Program-made: the position numbers and the translations under genes
In this document: positions 1-5,714 of the stretch, piece after piece
How the letters are laid out: each line of letters begins with the position of its first letter
How positions within the stretch are numbered: the stretch's first letter is position 1
From: UBA1149 sp963579235
GTDB taxonomy: Bacteria; Desulfobacterota; Binatia; UBA1149
Assembly: GCA_963579235.1 (NCBI GenBank)
Contig: CAUZFM010000112.1
Span: forward strand, 1 to 6,118
Reading direction: 5' to 3'
DNA: 6,118 nt
The notes under the pieces: generated by a model
What the model was told of the DNA's origin: nothing
Databases searched by the model: none
What the model saw: the letters and a program-made list of their open reading frames with translations, nothing else

Positions 1-1575
1 GAGTTCAAAGAAGAATCAGAGCAGATGAAGCCCACAGTGCAGGTAGGCGACCCCTTCGCTGAGAATCTCCTGATCGAGGCCTGCCTCGAAGTTCTCGCTG
101 GCGACGATGTCGTGGCCATACAAGACATGGGTGCCGCTGGCCTGACGAGTAGTTCGGCCGAGATGGCCGGTCGGGGCGGCGTGGGCATCTCTCTTGACCT
201 CGACATGGTCCCGCTACGCGATTCTTCGGTGAGCGCTTACGAGATCCTTCTGTCGGAATCCCAGGAACGAATGTTGTTAGTGGTCAAGCAGGGGCGACAG
301 GAAGCTGTCGCCGAGCTTTTTGCTCGCTGGGATCTCGAGTGCGTCGACGTAGGAGTGGTCACCGGTGACGGAAGGTTGCGTGCAACCTGGCGTGGCGAGG
401 AGATACTGTCTATCCCCGTCGGCGCGCTTACCGACGACGCCCCCGCTTACAGGCGTCCGATCAAAGAACCAGCTGCCCGCCCTGTCAGTAGTGGTCGTGT
501 ACTTGGCGATGGGGAACTCACCGATCCTGCTTCCTCACTGCTGGAGATGCTGGCTTGCCCGGAACTTTGCAGTCGACGGTGGGTTTTTGAGCAATACGAC
601 TCCTGGGTAGGGGCCAACACAGTGATCCACCCTGGTGGGGACGCCGCCGTTATACGCGTGGCCGAAACCGGTGCCGGACTGGCCATGACAGTGGATTGCA
701 ATCCTAACTACGTGGCCAGCGACCCTTACCTGGGCGCCCAACACGCGATTGCTGAGGCGGTGCGAAACATATCTGTTACCGGCGCGACACCGCTCGCGGT
801 GAGCGACTGCCTGAATTTCGGGAACCCCGAAAAACCTGAGGTGATGTGGCAGTTCAGCCAGGCAGTCGACGGGATGGCCGCGGCCTGTCGTCATTTCGGA
901 ACGCCTGTTATCTCGGGCAACGTGAGCTTTTATAATGACACTCGGGGCGAATCGATCCCCCCGACGCCGGTGGTCGCCATGGTCGGCCTCATGTCTGATT
1001 CAGCGACTGCAGTGGGCTGCGCGACCAGCGGCCCAGGCCACAGGATCTATCTCCTCGGTGGCGGTGTGGCTCAACTTGAAGGCAGTGTTTTTGAGCGTCT
1101 TTACGGGGAGAACCCCGTAGGCGGGGTACCCGCACTCGACCTCGATGCGGAAAAGAAATGCTCGGCCTTGTGCGTGGATCTCGTGCAGCAGGGGCTCGTC
1201 ACGGCCGCCCACGATCTATCGGAGGGGGGCCTGGCGGTTGCCCTTGCCGAGATGGCGGTGCAGGAGGGCGCATGCGGCATTGTCGCCCGGGTTCCCGATC
1301 ATGGCCGCCTGGACAATTCCATGTTCGGGGAGAGCGCAACACGAATACTGGTTGTCGTTGAAGCTGGGGACACAGACGCAGTAGAAGCTGCGGCAGCAGC
1401 CAGCGGCGTGTGCTATCGATTACTCGGCGAAACCGGCGGCGATCGTTTTCGCCTGGAGCGCGACGGGGAAACGAATCACCCGCTTCTCGATCTCGAGTTG
1501 GCGCAGCTACGGGCTGCCCGCGAATACACCCTGCCGGCAATAGCAGCAGGTTTGAAGGATTTTGAAGCGGCATGA
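1..1575 (+). CDS. purL: Phosphoribosylformylglycinamidine synthase subunit PurL (3' part; start lies before the window)
   Basis: PurL is the ATP-dependent synthetase subunit that converts FGAR to FGAM in cytoplasmic purine biosynthesis, using ammonia passed from PurQ with PurS as partner. The reading frame is open from base 1, and the first visible residues (EFKEESEQ) run straight into the conserved TVQVGDPF motif. The first Met (base 25) is therefore internal and the true start is upstream. About 524 residues are visible. Counted from base 1, they include QDMGAAGLTSSSAEMAG near 41-57, the PLRDSSVSAYEILLSESQERM block near 71-91, DCLNFGNPEKPEV near 269-281, GTPVISGNVSFYND near 300-313, HDLSEGGLAVALAEM near 404-418 and FGESATR near 442-448. 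These cover the two AIRS-like halves. The protein ends soon after the last one, so it is the small form without the fused glutaminase domain of enterobacterial PurL. PurS and PurQ should therefore exist elsewhere. It ends in tandem stops, TGA then TAA. purF follows after 28 bases. Confidence 0.97.
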   Translation, partial: EFKEESEQMKPTVQVGDPFAENLLIEACLEVLAGDDVVAIQDMGAAGLTSSSAEMAGRGGVGISLDLDMVPLRDSSVSAYEILLSESQERMLLVVKQGRQEAVAELFARWDLECVDVGVVTGDGRLRATWRGEEILSIPVGALTDDAPAYRRPIKEPAARPVSSGRVLGDGELTDPASSLLEMLACPELCSRRWVFEQYDSWVGANTVIHPGGDAAVIRVAETGAGLAMTVDCNPNYVASDPYLGAQHAIAEAVRNISVTGATPLAVSDCLNFGNPEKPEVMWQFSQAVDGMAAACRHFGTPVISGNVSFYNDTRGESIPPTPVVAMVGLMSDSATAVGCATSGPGHRIYLLGGGVAQLEGSVFERLYGENPVGGVPALDLDAEKKCSALCVDLVQQGLVTAAHDLSEGGLAVALAEMAVQEGACGIVARVPDHGRLDNSMFGESATRILVVVEAGDTDAVEAAAAASGVCYRLLGETGGDRFRLERDGETNHPLLDLELAQLRAAREYTLPAIAAGLKDFEAA

Positions 1576-1587
1576 TAACGGATAAAA

Positions 1588-1593
1588 AAGGGG
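1588..1593 (+). promoter_or_regulatory. Ribosome binding site of purF
   Basis: AAGGGG lies 10 bases upstream of the GTG at 1604. It supports that GTG as the purF start. The nearby ATG (1572) and GTG (1596) are in other frames. Confidence 0.6.
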
Positions 1594-1603
1594 CGGTGCG
1601 CGA

Positions 1604-3064
1604 GTGATTTACGACAATCGTGAAGATCGTTTCCACGAAGAGTGCGGGGTCGTAGGGGTATACGGCCGTCCGGAAGCCGCAAATCTCGCGTACCTGGGCC
1701 TGTATTCATTGCAGCACAGGGGGCAGGAGGGAGCCGGCATTGCCTCGAGCGACGGGAGCTCGGTGGTGCAGCACAGAGGGCTGGGCCTGGTGGCCGATGT
1801 CTTTGACGAGGACGTCATACGGGCGCTGCCCGGCGATATGGCCATTGGTCACAACCGTTATTCGACCAGCGGACAGACGATGCTGCGTAACACCCAGCCC
1901 TTCGTGGTGGAGTACGCCCTTGGCCCCCTGGCCGTTGCCCACAACGGCAATTTCGTCAACACCGAGTTGCTGAGGGCCAATCTCGAGGCCCACGGGTCCA
2001 TTTTTCAGTCCACGGTGGATACAGAGGTCCTCATACACCTGATCGCCAGCTATAACCGCTCTACGCTGCTCGAGCGCACTATAGACGCGTTGAGGGTCGT
2101 TGAGGGTGCCTACTCGGTCTTGTTCATGTCTGACCGGGAAATGATTGCGGCCAGGGATCCAAACGGATTCAGGCCCATGGTCATCGGTCGTTTCGAAGGC
2201 GGGGGCTACGTCGTGGCGTCTGAAACCTGTGCCCTGGATCTCATGGAAGCCGAGTACGTGAGAGAGGTTGAACCGGGAGAGCTGATCCACTTCAGGGACG
2301 GCAACATGAAAAGCATAAGTCCCTTCGAAAAACGTGAGCGCCACGCCTGTATCTTTGAGCATATTTACTTCGCTCGCCCAGACAGCATGGTTTTTGGCAC
2401 CCACGTTTATGGCAACCGGAAGGAGTTCGGCAGGCAACTCGCTCGCGAAGCACCAGTAGAAGCTGACATAGTGATACCGGTACCCGACTCGGGTGTGCCG
2501 GCAGCCCTCGGTTACGCCGAGGAATCAGGCATTCCCTTTGAGATGGGCCTCATCCGCAACCACTACGTGGGCAGAACCTTCATCGAGCCGCAGGATTCGA
2601 TCCGTCACTTCGGTGTAAAGGTCAAACTCAATCCTCAGCGCGAAATCCTGGCGGGAAAGCGGGTTATCATCGTTGACGACTCTATCGTGCGTGGCACCAC
2701 GAGTCGCAAGATCATCCGTACCATACGCGCCGCTGGCGCGCGCGAGGTCCACTTCAGGGTGAGTGCTCCGCCTACTACCGGCCCCTGCTATTACGGGGTG
2801 GACACCCCTACCCACGGTGAGCTCGTGGCTAATAACCATACCTTGGAAGAAATCCGCCAGTACATACTCGCCGACTCGCTGGCCTACCTGAGCGAAGCGG
2901 GCATGTATTCCTTTCTAGGCGGAAAGGACCCCGGCTTCTGCGACGCGTGTTTTACGGGTCGCTATCCGCTGGGCGCGGCCGAGACCGCGGCCGGGGGGCA
3001 GATGCACTTGTTCCAGTCCGGCGATAAGAAACGCGGACCACGCCTGCGTGTCGTGAAAGAATAA
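1604..3064 (+). CDS. purF: Amidophosphoribosyltransferase PurF (Bacillus-type, propeptide and Fe-S cysteines)
   Basis: PurF catalyses the first committed step of purine synthesis: PRPP plus glutamine gives 5-phosphoribosylamine, glutamate and pyrophosphate. The GTG start gives 486 residues, a normal length. Cys14 in HEECGVVGVYG is the predicted N-terminal nucleophile, so residues 1-13 form a propeptide that must be cleaved, as in the Bacillus subtilis enzyme and unlike E. coli PurF, where Cys follows Met. The glutaminase domain shows LQHRGQEGAGIA (36-47), IGHNRYSTSG (81-90) and AHNGNFVN (112-119). The phosphoribosyltransferase domain has the PRPP loop VIIVDDSIVRGTTS (354-367). Cys249, Cys395, Cys446 and Cys449 (the last two in GFCDAC) match the spacing of the four 4Fe-4S ligands of the Bacillus enzyme. 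The cluster and the processing are inferred from family knowledge. The gene lies 28 bases after purL, probably in one operon. In this family AMP and GMP feedback-inhibit the enzyme; no operator is visible here. Confidence 0.98.
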   Translation: MIYDNREDRFHEECGVVGVYGRPEAANLAYLGLYSLQHRGQEGAGIASSDGSSVVQHRGLGLVADVFDEDVIRALPGDMAIGHNRYSTSGQTMLRNTQPFVVEYALGPLAVAHNGNFVNTELLRANLEAHGSIFQSTVDTEVLIHLIASYNRSTLLERTIDALRVVEGAYSVLFMSDREMIAARDPNGFRPMVIGRFEGGGYVVASETCALDLMEAEYVREVEPGELIHFRDGNMKSISPFEKRERHACIFEHIYFARPDSMVFGTHVYGNRKEFGRQLAREAPVEADIVIPVPDSGVPAALGYAEESGIPFEMGLIRNHYVGRTFIEPQDSIRHFGVKVKLNPQREILAGKRVIIVDDSIVRGTTSRKIIRTIRAAGAREVHFRVSAPPTTGPCYYGVDTPTHGELVANNHTLEEIRQYILADSLAYLSEAGMYSFLGGKDPGFCDACFTGRYPLGAAETAAGGQMHLFQSGDKKRGPRLRVVKE

Positions 3065-3066
3065 GC

Positions 3067-3090
3067 GCTGCGATTCCAGCTGCCTTTTTT
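3067..3090 (+). terminator. Weak terminator-like hairpin and T run after purF
   Basis: GCTG (3067-3070) can pair with CAGC (3077-3080) around a 6-base loop. TGCC and then six Ts (3085-3090) follow. The stem is only 4 bp and is separated from the T run, so this is a weak candidate. The T run reaches into the nadB stop codon (3089-3091, opposite strand), so a purF transcript ending here would stop almost exactly at the convergent gene boundary. Confidence 0.3.
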
Positions 3091-4681
3091 AGATTACCGT
3101 CGGCCGACGCCAGGTACTGTCATCGAGGTCAGGGCAGTCAACATTGTAGTGCAGACCGCGGCTTTCCCTCCTCACCCTGGCACATTGAACCAGCAGGTCG
3201 GCTACCAGCGCGAGGTTGCGTAGCTCGAGCAGGTCGCCCGTTATCCTGAAATCCCAATAGTACTGCTGGATTTCGTCGCGCAGCATGCTGATGCGCTTGG
3301 CCGCTCGCTCGAGCCTCCTGTCACTGCGCTCGATGCCCACGTAGTTCCACATGAGCCGACGGATCTCGTCCCAGTTGTGCTTGATGACCACCGACTCGCC
3401 TTCATCGCTGGCGTCACCCGTCACCCAGTTCGGAAATACGGGCGGAACAACGTCGTCTTCGCTCGCCGTTTTACTGGCGTGTTCCGCCGCACGGTGGGCA
3501 AACACCAGTGCTTCGAGAAGAGAGTTAGAAGCGAGCCGGTTTGCTCCGTGCAGACCCGTCATGGCGACCTCGCCGATCGCGTATAGTCGGTCGAGATTGG
3601 TCGCACCCACAGAGTCGGTCACCACGCCTCCACAGAGGTAGTGGGCGGCGGGAACCACGGGCACTCGCTCAGAGGGTACGTTTATACCGAGAGAGCGGCA
3701 CTTGTCGAGTATTCGCGGAAACCGCGTGCTCATGAATTCGTCGGCGAAGCCGGTGAGGTCAAGGTGCACGTATTCCAGGCCTTCTTTTTTCATCTGGTGG
3801 TCGATGGCTCGCGCAACTATGTCCCGCGGCGCCAGTTCGGCGCGGTGATCGTAGGCCTCGAGGAAATAGTTTCCTGCCGGTGTACACAGTTTTGCTCCTT
3901 CGCCGCGCAGGGCTTCGGTCACGAGAAATGACTTGGCGCTGGGGTGGTACAGGCAGGTAGGATGAAACTGCATGAACTCGAGGTTCGCCACGCGACAGCC
4001 AGCGCGCCGGGCCATCGCGAGGCCATCTCCGCTGGCCACGTCGGGGTTGGATGTATAGAGGTAGACCTTGCCGGCTCCACCGCTCGCAAGTACGGTGCGG
4101 CTGGCGACTATAGTGCTTACTTTGCCGCTGTTGGCATCCAGCACGTAGGCTCCCCAGCAGGAGGCTCTACCCTTGGACAGGCCGAATTTTTCATCGATCA
4201 GCAGGTCGACAGCGTGGTAACCTTCGAAGACATCGATTGAAGAATGACCACGTACCCTTGCCACCAACGCGCGTACAAGCTCGGCGCCCGTTTGGTCAGC
4301 AGCGTGAAGCACACGGCGATGTTCGTGCCCACCCTCCAGGCCGAGATCGAGCTGGCCGGAATCACCCGCCACCGTTGAGAAACGTACTCCCAACTCCAGC
4401 AGTTCCTCGATCCTCGCCGGACCTTCTGCCACGACGTCGCGAACTATATCTTCGGCGCACAATCCCGCTCCAGCAGCAATGGTGTCTGCGGCATGGCTTT
4501 CGAGGGAATCATCGCCGCCCCACACCGCCGAGACACCGCCCTGGGCCATGGCCGTGTTGGAGTCCAGCAGGGAGCGCTTGGTCACCAGCGCAACCCTTCC
4601 TGTATCAGCAGTCTTAATTGCAAAACTCAGCCCTGCGAGGCCACTGCCGATTACGAGATAGTCGTAGCTTGTCCGATTCAC
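3089..4681 (-). CDS. nadB: L-aspartate oxidase NadB
   Basis: NadB is the cytoplasmic flavoenzyme that oxidises L-aspartate to iminoaspartate, which NadA condenses with dihydroxyacetone phosphate to make quinolinate for NAD. Starting at GTG 4681 gives 530 residues (E. coli about 540). It shows the FAD-binding GSGLAG near 12-17, SNTAMAQGG at 41-49, EGGHEHRR at 116-123, QFHPT at 238-242, APRDIVARA at 284-292, AAHYLCGG at 345-352 and HGANRLASNSLLE at 378-390. The His and Arg residues of these blocks correspond to the known active-site His244, Arg290 and His351 of the E. coli enzyme. EGGHEHRR rather than a succinate dehydrogenase pattern, and the absence of SdhB-like neighbours, support NadB over SdhA/FrdA. 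The C-terminal helical domain ends in SRGLHYNVDCPD (507-518). An upstream in-frame TTG at 4717 would add 12 residues, but the extension is not NadB-like and neither start has a clear Shine-Dalgarno site. nadB converges on purF and diverges from pgsA. No nadA or nadC is present here. Confidence 0.96.
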   Translation of the reverse strand: MNRTSYDYLVIGSGLAGLSFAIKTADTGRVALVTKRSLLDSNTAMAQGGVSAVWGGDDSLESHAADTIAAGAGLCAEDIVRDVVAEGPARIEELLELGVRFSTVAGDSGQLDLGLEGGHEHRRVLHAADQTGAELVRALVARVRGHSSIDVFEGYHAVDLLIDEKFGLSKGRASCWGAYVLDANSGKVSTIVASRTVLASGGAGKVYLYTSNPDVASGDGLAMARRAGCRVANLEFMQFHPTCLYHPSAKSFLVTEALRGEGAKLCTPAGNYFLEAYDHRAELAPRDIVARAIDHQMKKEGLEYVHLDLTGFADEFMSTRFPRILDKCRSLGINVPSERVPVVPAAHYLCGGVVTDSVGATNLDRLYAIGEVAMTGLHGANRLASNSLLEALVFAHRAAEHASKTASEDDVVPPVFPNWVTGDASDEGESVVIKHNWDEIRRLMWNYVGIERSDRRLERAAKRISMLRDEIQQYYWDFRITGDLLELRNLALVADLLVQCARVRRESRGLHYNVDCPDLDDSTWRRPTVI

Positions 4682-4689
4682 GGGAAGGT

Positions 4690-4717
4690 ATGATAGACAT
4701 GGGAAGCAACGGAACAA
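4690..4717 (-). promoter_or_regulatory. Candidate nadB promoter placing transcription start at or next to the GTG start codon
   Basis: Read on the minus strand, TTGTTC (4717-4712) is followed after 16 bases by TATCAT (4695-4690). TATCAT matches the -10 consensus at 5 of 6 positions; the -35 match is only 3 of 6. Just 8 bases separate the -10 element from the GTG at 4681, so transcription would begin at or within a base or two of the start codon. That fits the lack of a purine-rich ribosome site there. If correct, it also rules out the TTG start at 4717, which lies inside the -35 element. This is inference from consensus matching. Confidence 0.35.
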
Positions 4718-4738
4718 GCCGCGCGTTCGGAACCTGCT

Positions 4739-4766
4739 TTGGTACGTGCTGCGCTGAAGCTATTTG
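4739..4766 (+). promoter_or_regulatory. Weak candidate promoter for pgsA
   Basis: TTGGTA (4739-4744) and TATTTG (4761-4766) are 16 bases apart, matching sigma-70 consensus at 4 of 6 and 3 of 6 positions. Transcription would start near 4773, leaving a leader of about 22 bases that contains the ribosome site and the ATG at 4795. The match is weak; position in the divergent intergenic region is the main support. Confidence 0.25.
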
Positions 4767-4784
4767 CAACAGTGGCTGTCCGGA

Positions 4785-4791
4785 AGAGGGG
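4785..4791 (+). promoter_or_regulatory. Ribosome binding site of pgsA
   Basis: AGAGGGG, inside a longer purine run from 4782, lies just upstream of the ATG at 4795. Counted from GAGG (4786-4789) the spacing is 5 bases. It decides the start: the frame stays open further upstream to 4618, but those bases overlap nadB on the other strand. Confidence 0.7.
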
Positions 4792-4794
4792 ACG

Positions 4795-5406
4795 ATGACC
4801 GGTAATTTTCGGCAAAGATCAGACGACGGAGCGTGGGTTCCCCACGCTCAATTACCAAACGTGCTGAGCGTGGCGCGTATCGCCGCGGTCCCTTTGTTGG
4901 TATGGTTGCTGGACCGCCCCTCGCAGGGCTACGCGATGACGGCCTTTGGGCTTTATTTCATCGCGTCCATGACTGACATCCTCGACGGGTACCTCGCCCG
5001 TAAGTACGACCTCGAAAGCCCGCTCGGCAAACTACTCGATCCCCTCGCCGACAAGTTACTGGTCGTCTCCGCTCTGCTGATGCTGGCCTTGATCAATAGG
5101 GAACCGGGGATACCCGGCTGGTTCATGGTCATCATCGTCGGCAGGGAAATTGCTGTGACAGGACTACGAAGTATCGCCGCCAGCGAGGGACTGGTGCTCG
5201 CAGCCGAAGCCAGCGGTAAAATGAAAATGATCCTGCAGACGGTAGGTATCCACGCCCTGATACTCCACTACACTTACTTCGGGGTTAACTTTTACCTCCT
5301 GGGTATGGTGATGTTGTCCATAGGTACGATTGTCGGCCTGTGGTCGGCTGCTGGGTATCACTTGTCAGTGTTCCGTCAGCTGGGTGGCAAACGGCGATTG
5401 GGTTGA
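4795..5406 (+). CDS. pgsA: CDP-diacylglycerol--glycerol-3-phosphate 3-phosphatidyltransferase PgsA
   Basis: PgsA is an inner-membrane enzyme that transfers a phosphatidyl group from CDP-diacylglycerol to glycerol 3-phosphate, giving phosphatidylglycerol phosphate, the precursor of phosphatidylglycerol and cardiolipin. The protein has 203 residues, usual for the family. The CDP-alcohol phosphotransferase signature is complete: D61, D64-G65, A68-R69, then G78, D82 and D86 with the expected spacing. Other family features are LPNVLSVARI near 20-29, the REIAVTGLR segment (117-125) and GKMKMILQT (141-149). Hydrophobic stretches near 26-40, 46-60, 88-100, 108-116, 150-158 and 165-183 suggest about six membrane segments; these are by-eye estimates. 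The basic C-terminus (GGKRRLG) is typical of a cytoplasmic tail. A related family member such as phosphatidylserine or cardiolipin synthase is less likely, given the REI..TGLR and GK.K motifs. The gene is divergent from nadB and 67 bases upstream of tRNA-Gly. Confidence 0.93.
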   Translation: MTGNFRQRSDDGAWVPHAQLPNVLSVARIAAVPLLVWLLDRPSQGYAMTAFGLYFIASMTDILDGYLARKYDLESPLGKLLDPLADKLLVVSALLMLALINREPGIPGWFMVIIVGREIAVTGLRSIAASEGLVLAAEASGKMKMILQTVGIHALILHYTYFGVNFYLLGMVMLSIGTIVGLWSAAGYHLSVFRQLGGKRRLG

Positions 5407-5423
5407 GGCCACAAACCCGAGCC

Positions 5424-5438
5424 GCACTTGCAAAGTGC
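5424..5438 (+). other. Short perfect hairpin between pgsA and tRNA-Gly
   Basis: GCACTT (5424-5429) and AAGTGC (5433-5438) form a perfect 6-bp stem around a 3-base loop, 17 bases after the pgsA stop. No T run follows, so it is not a standard intrinsic terminator. It might stabilise the 3' end of pgsA RNA or sit in a shared transcript with the tRNA. It could also be chance. Confidence 0.35.
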
Positions 5439-5473
5439 AGCGGGCGTGGTCAACATATGGGTTCGCGTCTTAC

Positions 5474-5550
5474 GCGGGTGTAGCTCAGCTGGCTAGAGCA
5501 TCTGCTTGCCATGCAGAAGGTCGTGGGTTCGAATCCCATCACCCGCTCCA
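5474..5550 (+). tRNA. tRNA-Gly (anticodon GCC)
   Basis: A full cloverleaf can be drawn by hand. The acceptor stem GCGGGTG (5474-5480) pairs with CACCCGC (5540-5546). The D stem GCTC/GAGC encloses a 9-base loop. The anticodon stem TCTGC/GCAGA encloses the loop TTGCCAT, with anticodon GCC at 5508-5510. The variable loop is AGGTC. The T stem GTGGG/CCCAT (one G-U pair) encloses TTCGAAT. The discriminator base is T and CCA is encoded (5548-5550). It decodes GGC and GGU glycine codons. It lies 67 bases after pgsA on the same strand, as E. coli glyW does, so read-through from pgsA is plausible. The best promoter-like match nearby (TTGCAA at 5428 with CATATG at 5454) has a poor 20-base spacing. Confidence 0.97.
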
Positions 5551-5578
5551 TTGAACACCGTGCAATTCCAAGTAGTTA

Positions 5579-5605
5579 AGCGGGCTTTCCGCTGACATTA
5601 CTTTT
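5579..5605 (+). terminator. Weak terminator-like hairpin after tRNA-Gly
   Basis: AGCGG (5579-5583) pairs with CCGCT (5589-5593) around a 5-base loop. A short T-rich stretch ending in TTTT (5602-5605) follows after 8 bases. The stem is sound but the T run is short and offset, so termination here is plausible and not certain. It begins 29 bases after the tRNA 3' end. Confidence 0.35.
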
Positions 5606-5611
5606 ACCTCA

Positions 5612-5639
5612 GTGTCATTCAGGCACTGGACAATACACT
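5612..5639 (+). promoter_or_regulatory. Weak candidate promoter for the TetR-type gene
   Basis: GTGTCA (5612-5617) and TACACT (5634-5639) are 16 bases apart and each matches sigma-70 consensus at 4 of 6 positions. Transcription would start near 5646, giving a leader of about 70 bases that contains the inverted repeat at 5673-5694. Support is weak. Confidence 0.2.
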
Positions 5640-5672
5640 TTCCACTGTTGTAGCCTCATTGCAGCTAGCCTT

Positions 5673-5694
5673 GGCAACCACCTCAGGGGTTGCC
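5673..5694. repeat. Inverted repeat, possible operator, before the TetR-type gene
   Basis: GGCAACC (5673-5679) is repeated in inverted form as GGTTGCC (5688-5694), with an 8-base spacer. The arms are perfect over 7 bp, and the repeat ends 20 bases before the GTG start of the regulator. TetR-family proteins bind palindromic operators as dimers and often repress their own gene, so an autoregulatory site is a reasonable guess. As RNA it would fold into a hairpin just upstream of the ribosome site. No T run follows on either strand, which argues against a terminator. Confidence 0.45.
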
Positions 5695-5698
5695 GGTC

Positions 5699-5705
5699 AA
5701 GGGGG
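5699..5705 (+). promoter_or_regulatory. Ribosome binding site of the TetR-type gene
   Basis: AAGGGGG lies 9 bases upstream of GTG 5715. An in-frame TAA (5712-5714) directly precedes the GTG, so translation cannot begin further upstream in this frame. Confidence 0.65.
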
Positions 5706-5714
5706 ATAAGTTAA

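Noticed and set aside
25..27. ATG at 25 as the purL start
   Set aside because: The frame is open to base 1 with PurL-like residues before it, and the conserved TVQVGDPF motif lies deep inside normal PurL proteins. The start is therefore outside the window.
1706..2437. Minus-strand open frame of 243 codons inside purF
   Set aside because: PurF is unmistakable on the plus strand here. The antisense frame is a by-product of GC-rich codon use and has no recognisable domain.
4682..4717. TTG start at 4717 for nadB, adding 12 residues
   Set aside because: The added segment (MFRCFPCLSYLP) is unlike NadB N-termini, has no well-placed ribosome site, and overlaps the candidate -35 element. GTG 4681 leaves the usual short lead before the FAD-binding motif.
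5330..5554. Plus-strand open frame across the pgsA end and tRNA-Gly, ending in a GVAQLARASACHAEGRGFESHHPLH-like tail
   Set aside because: This tail is the well-known false peptide obtained by translating a tRNA gene. The frame overlaps pgsA and the whole tRNA and has no independent support.
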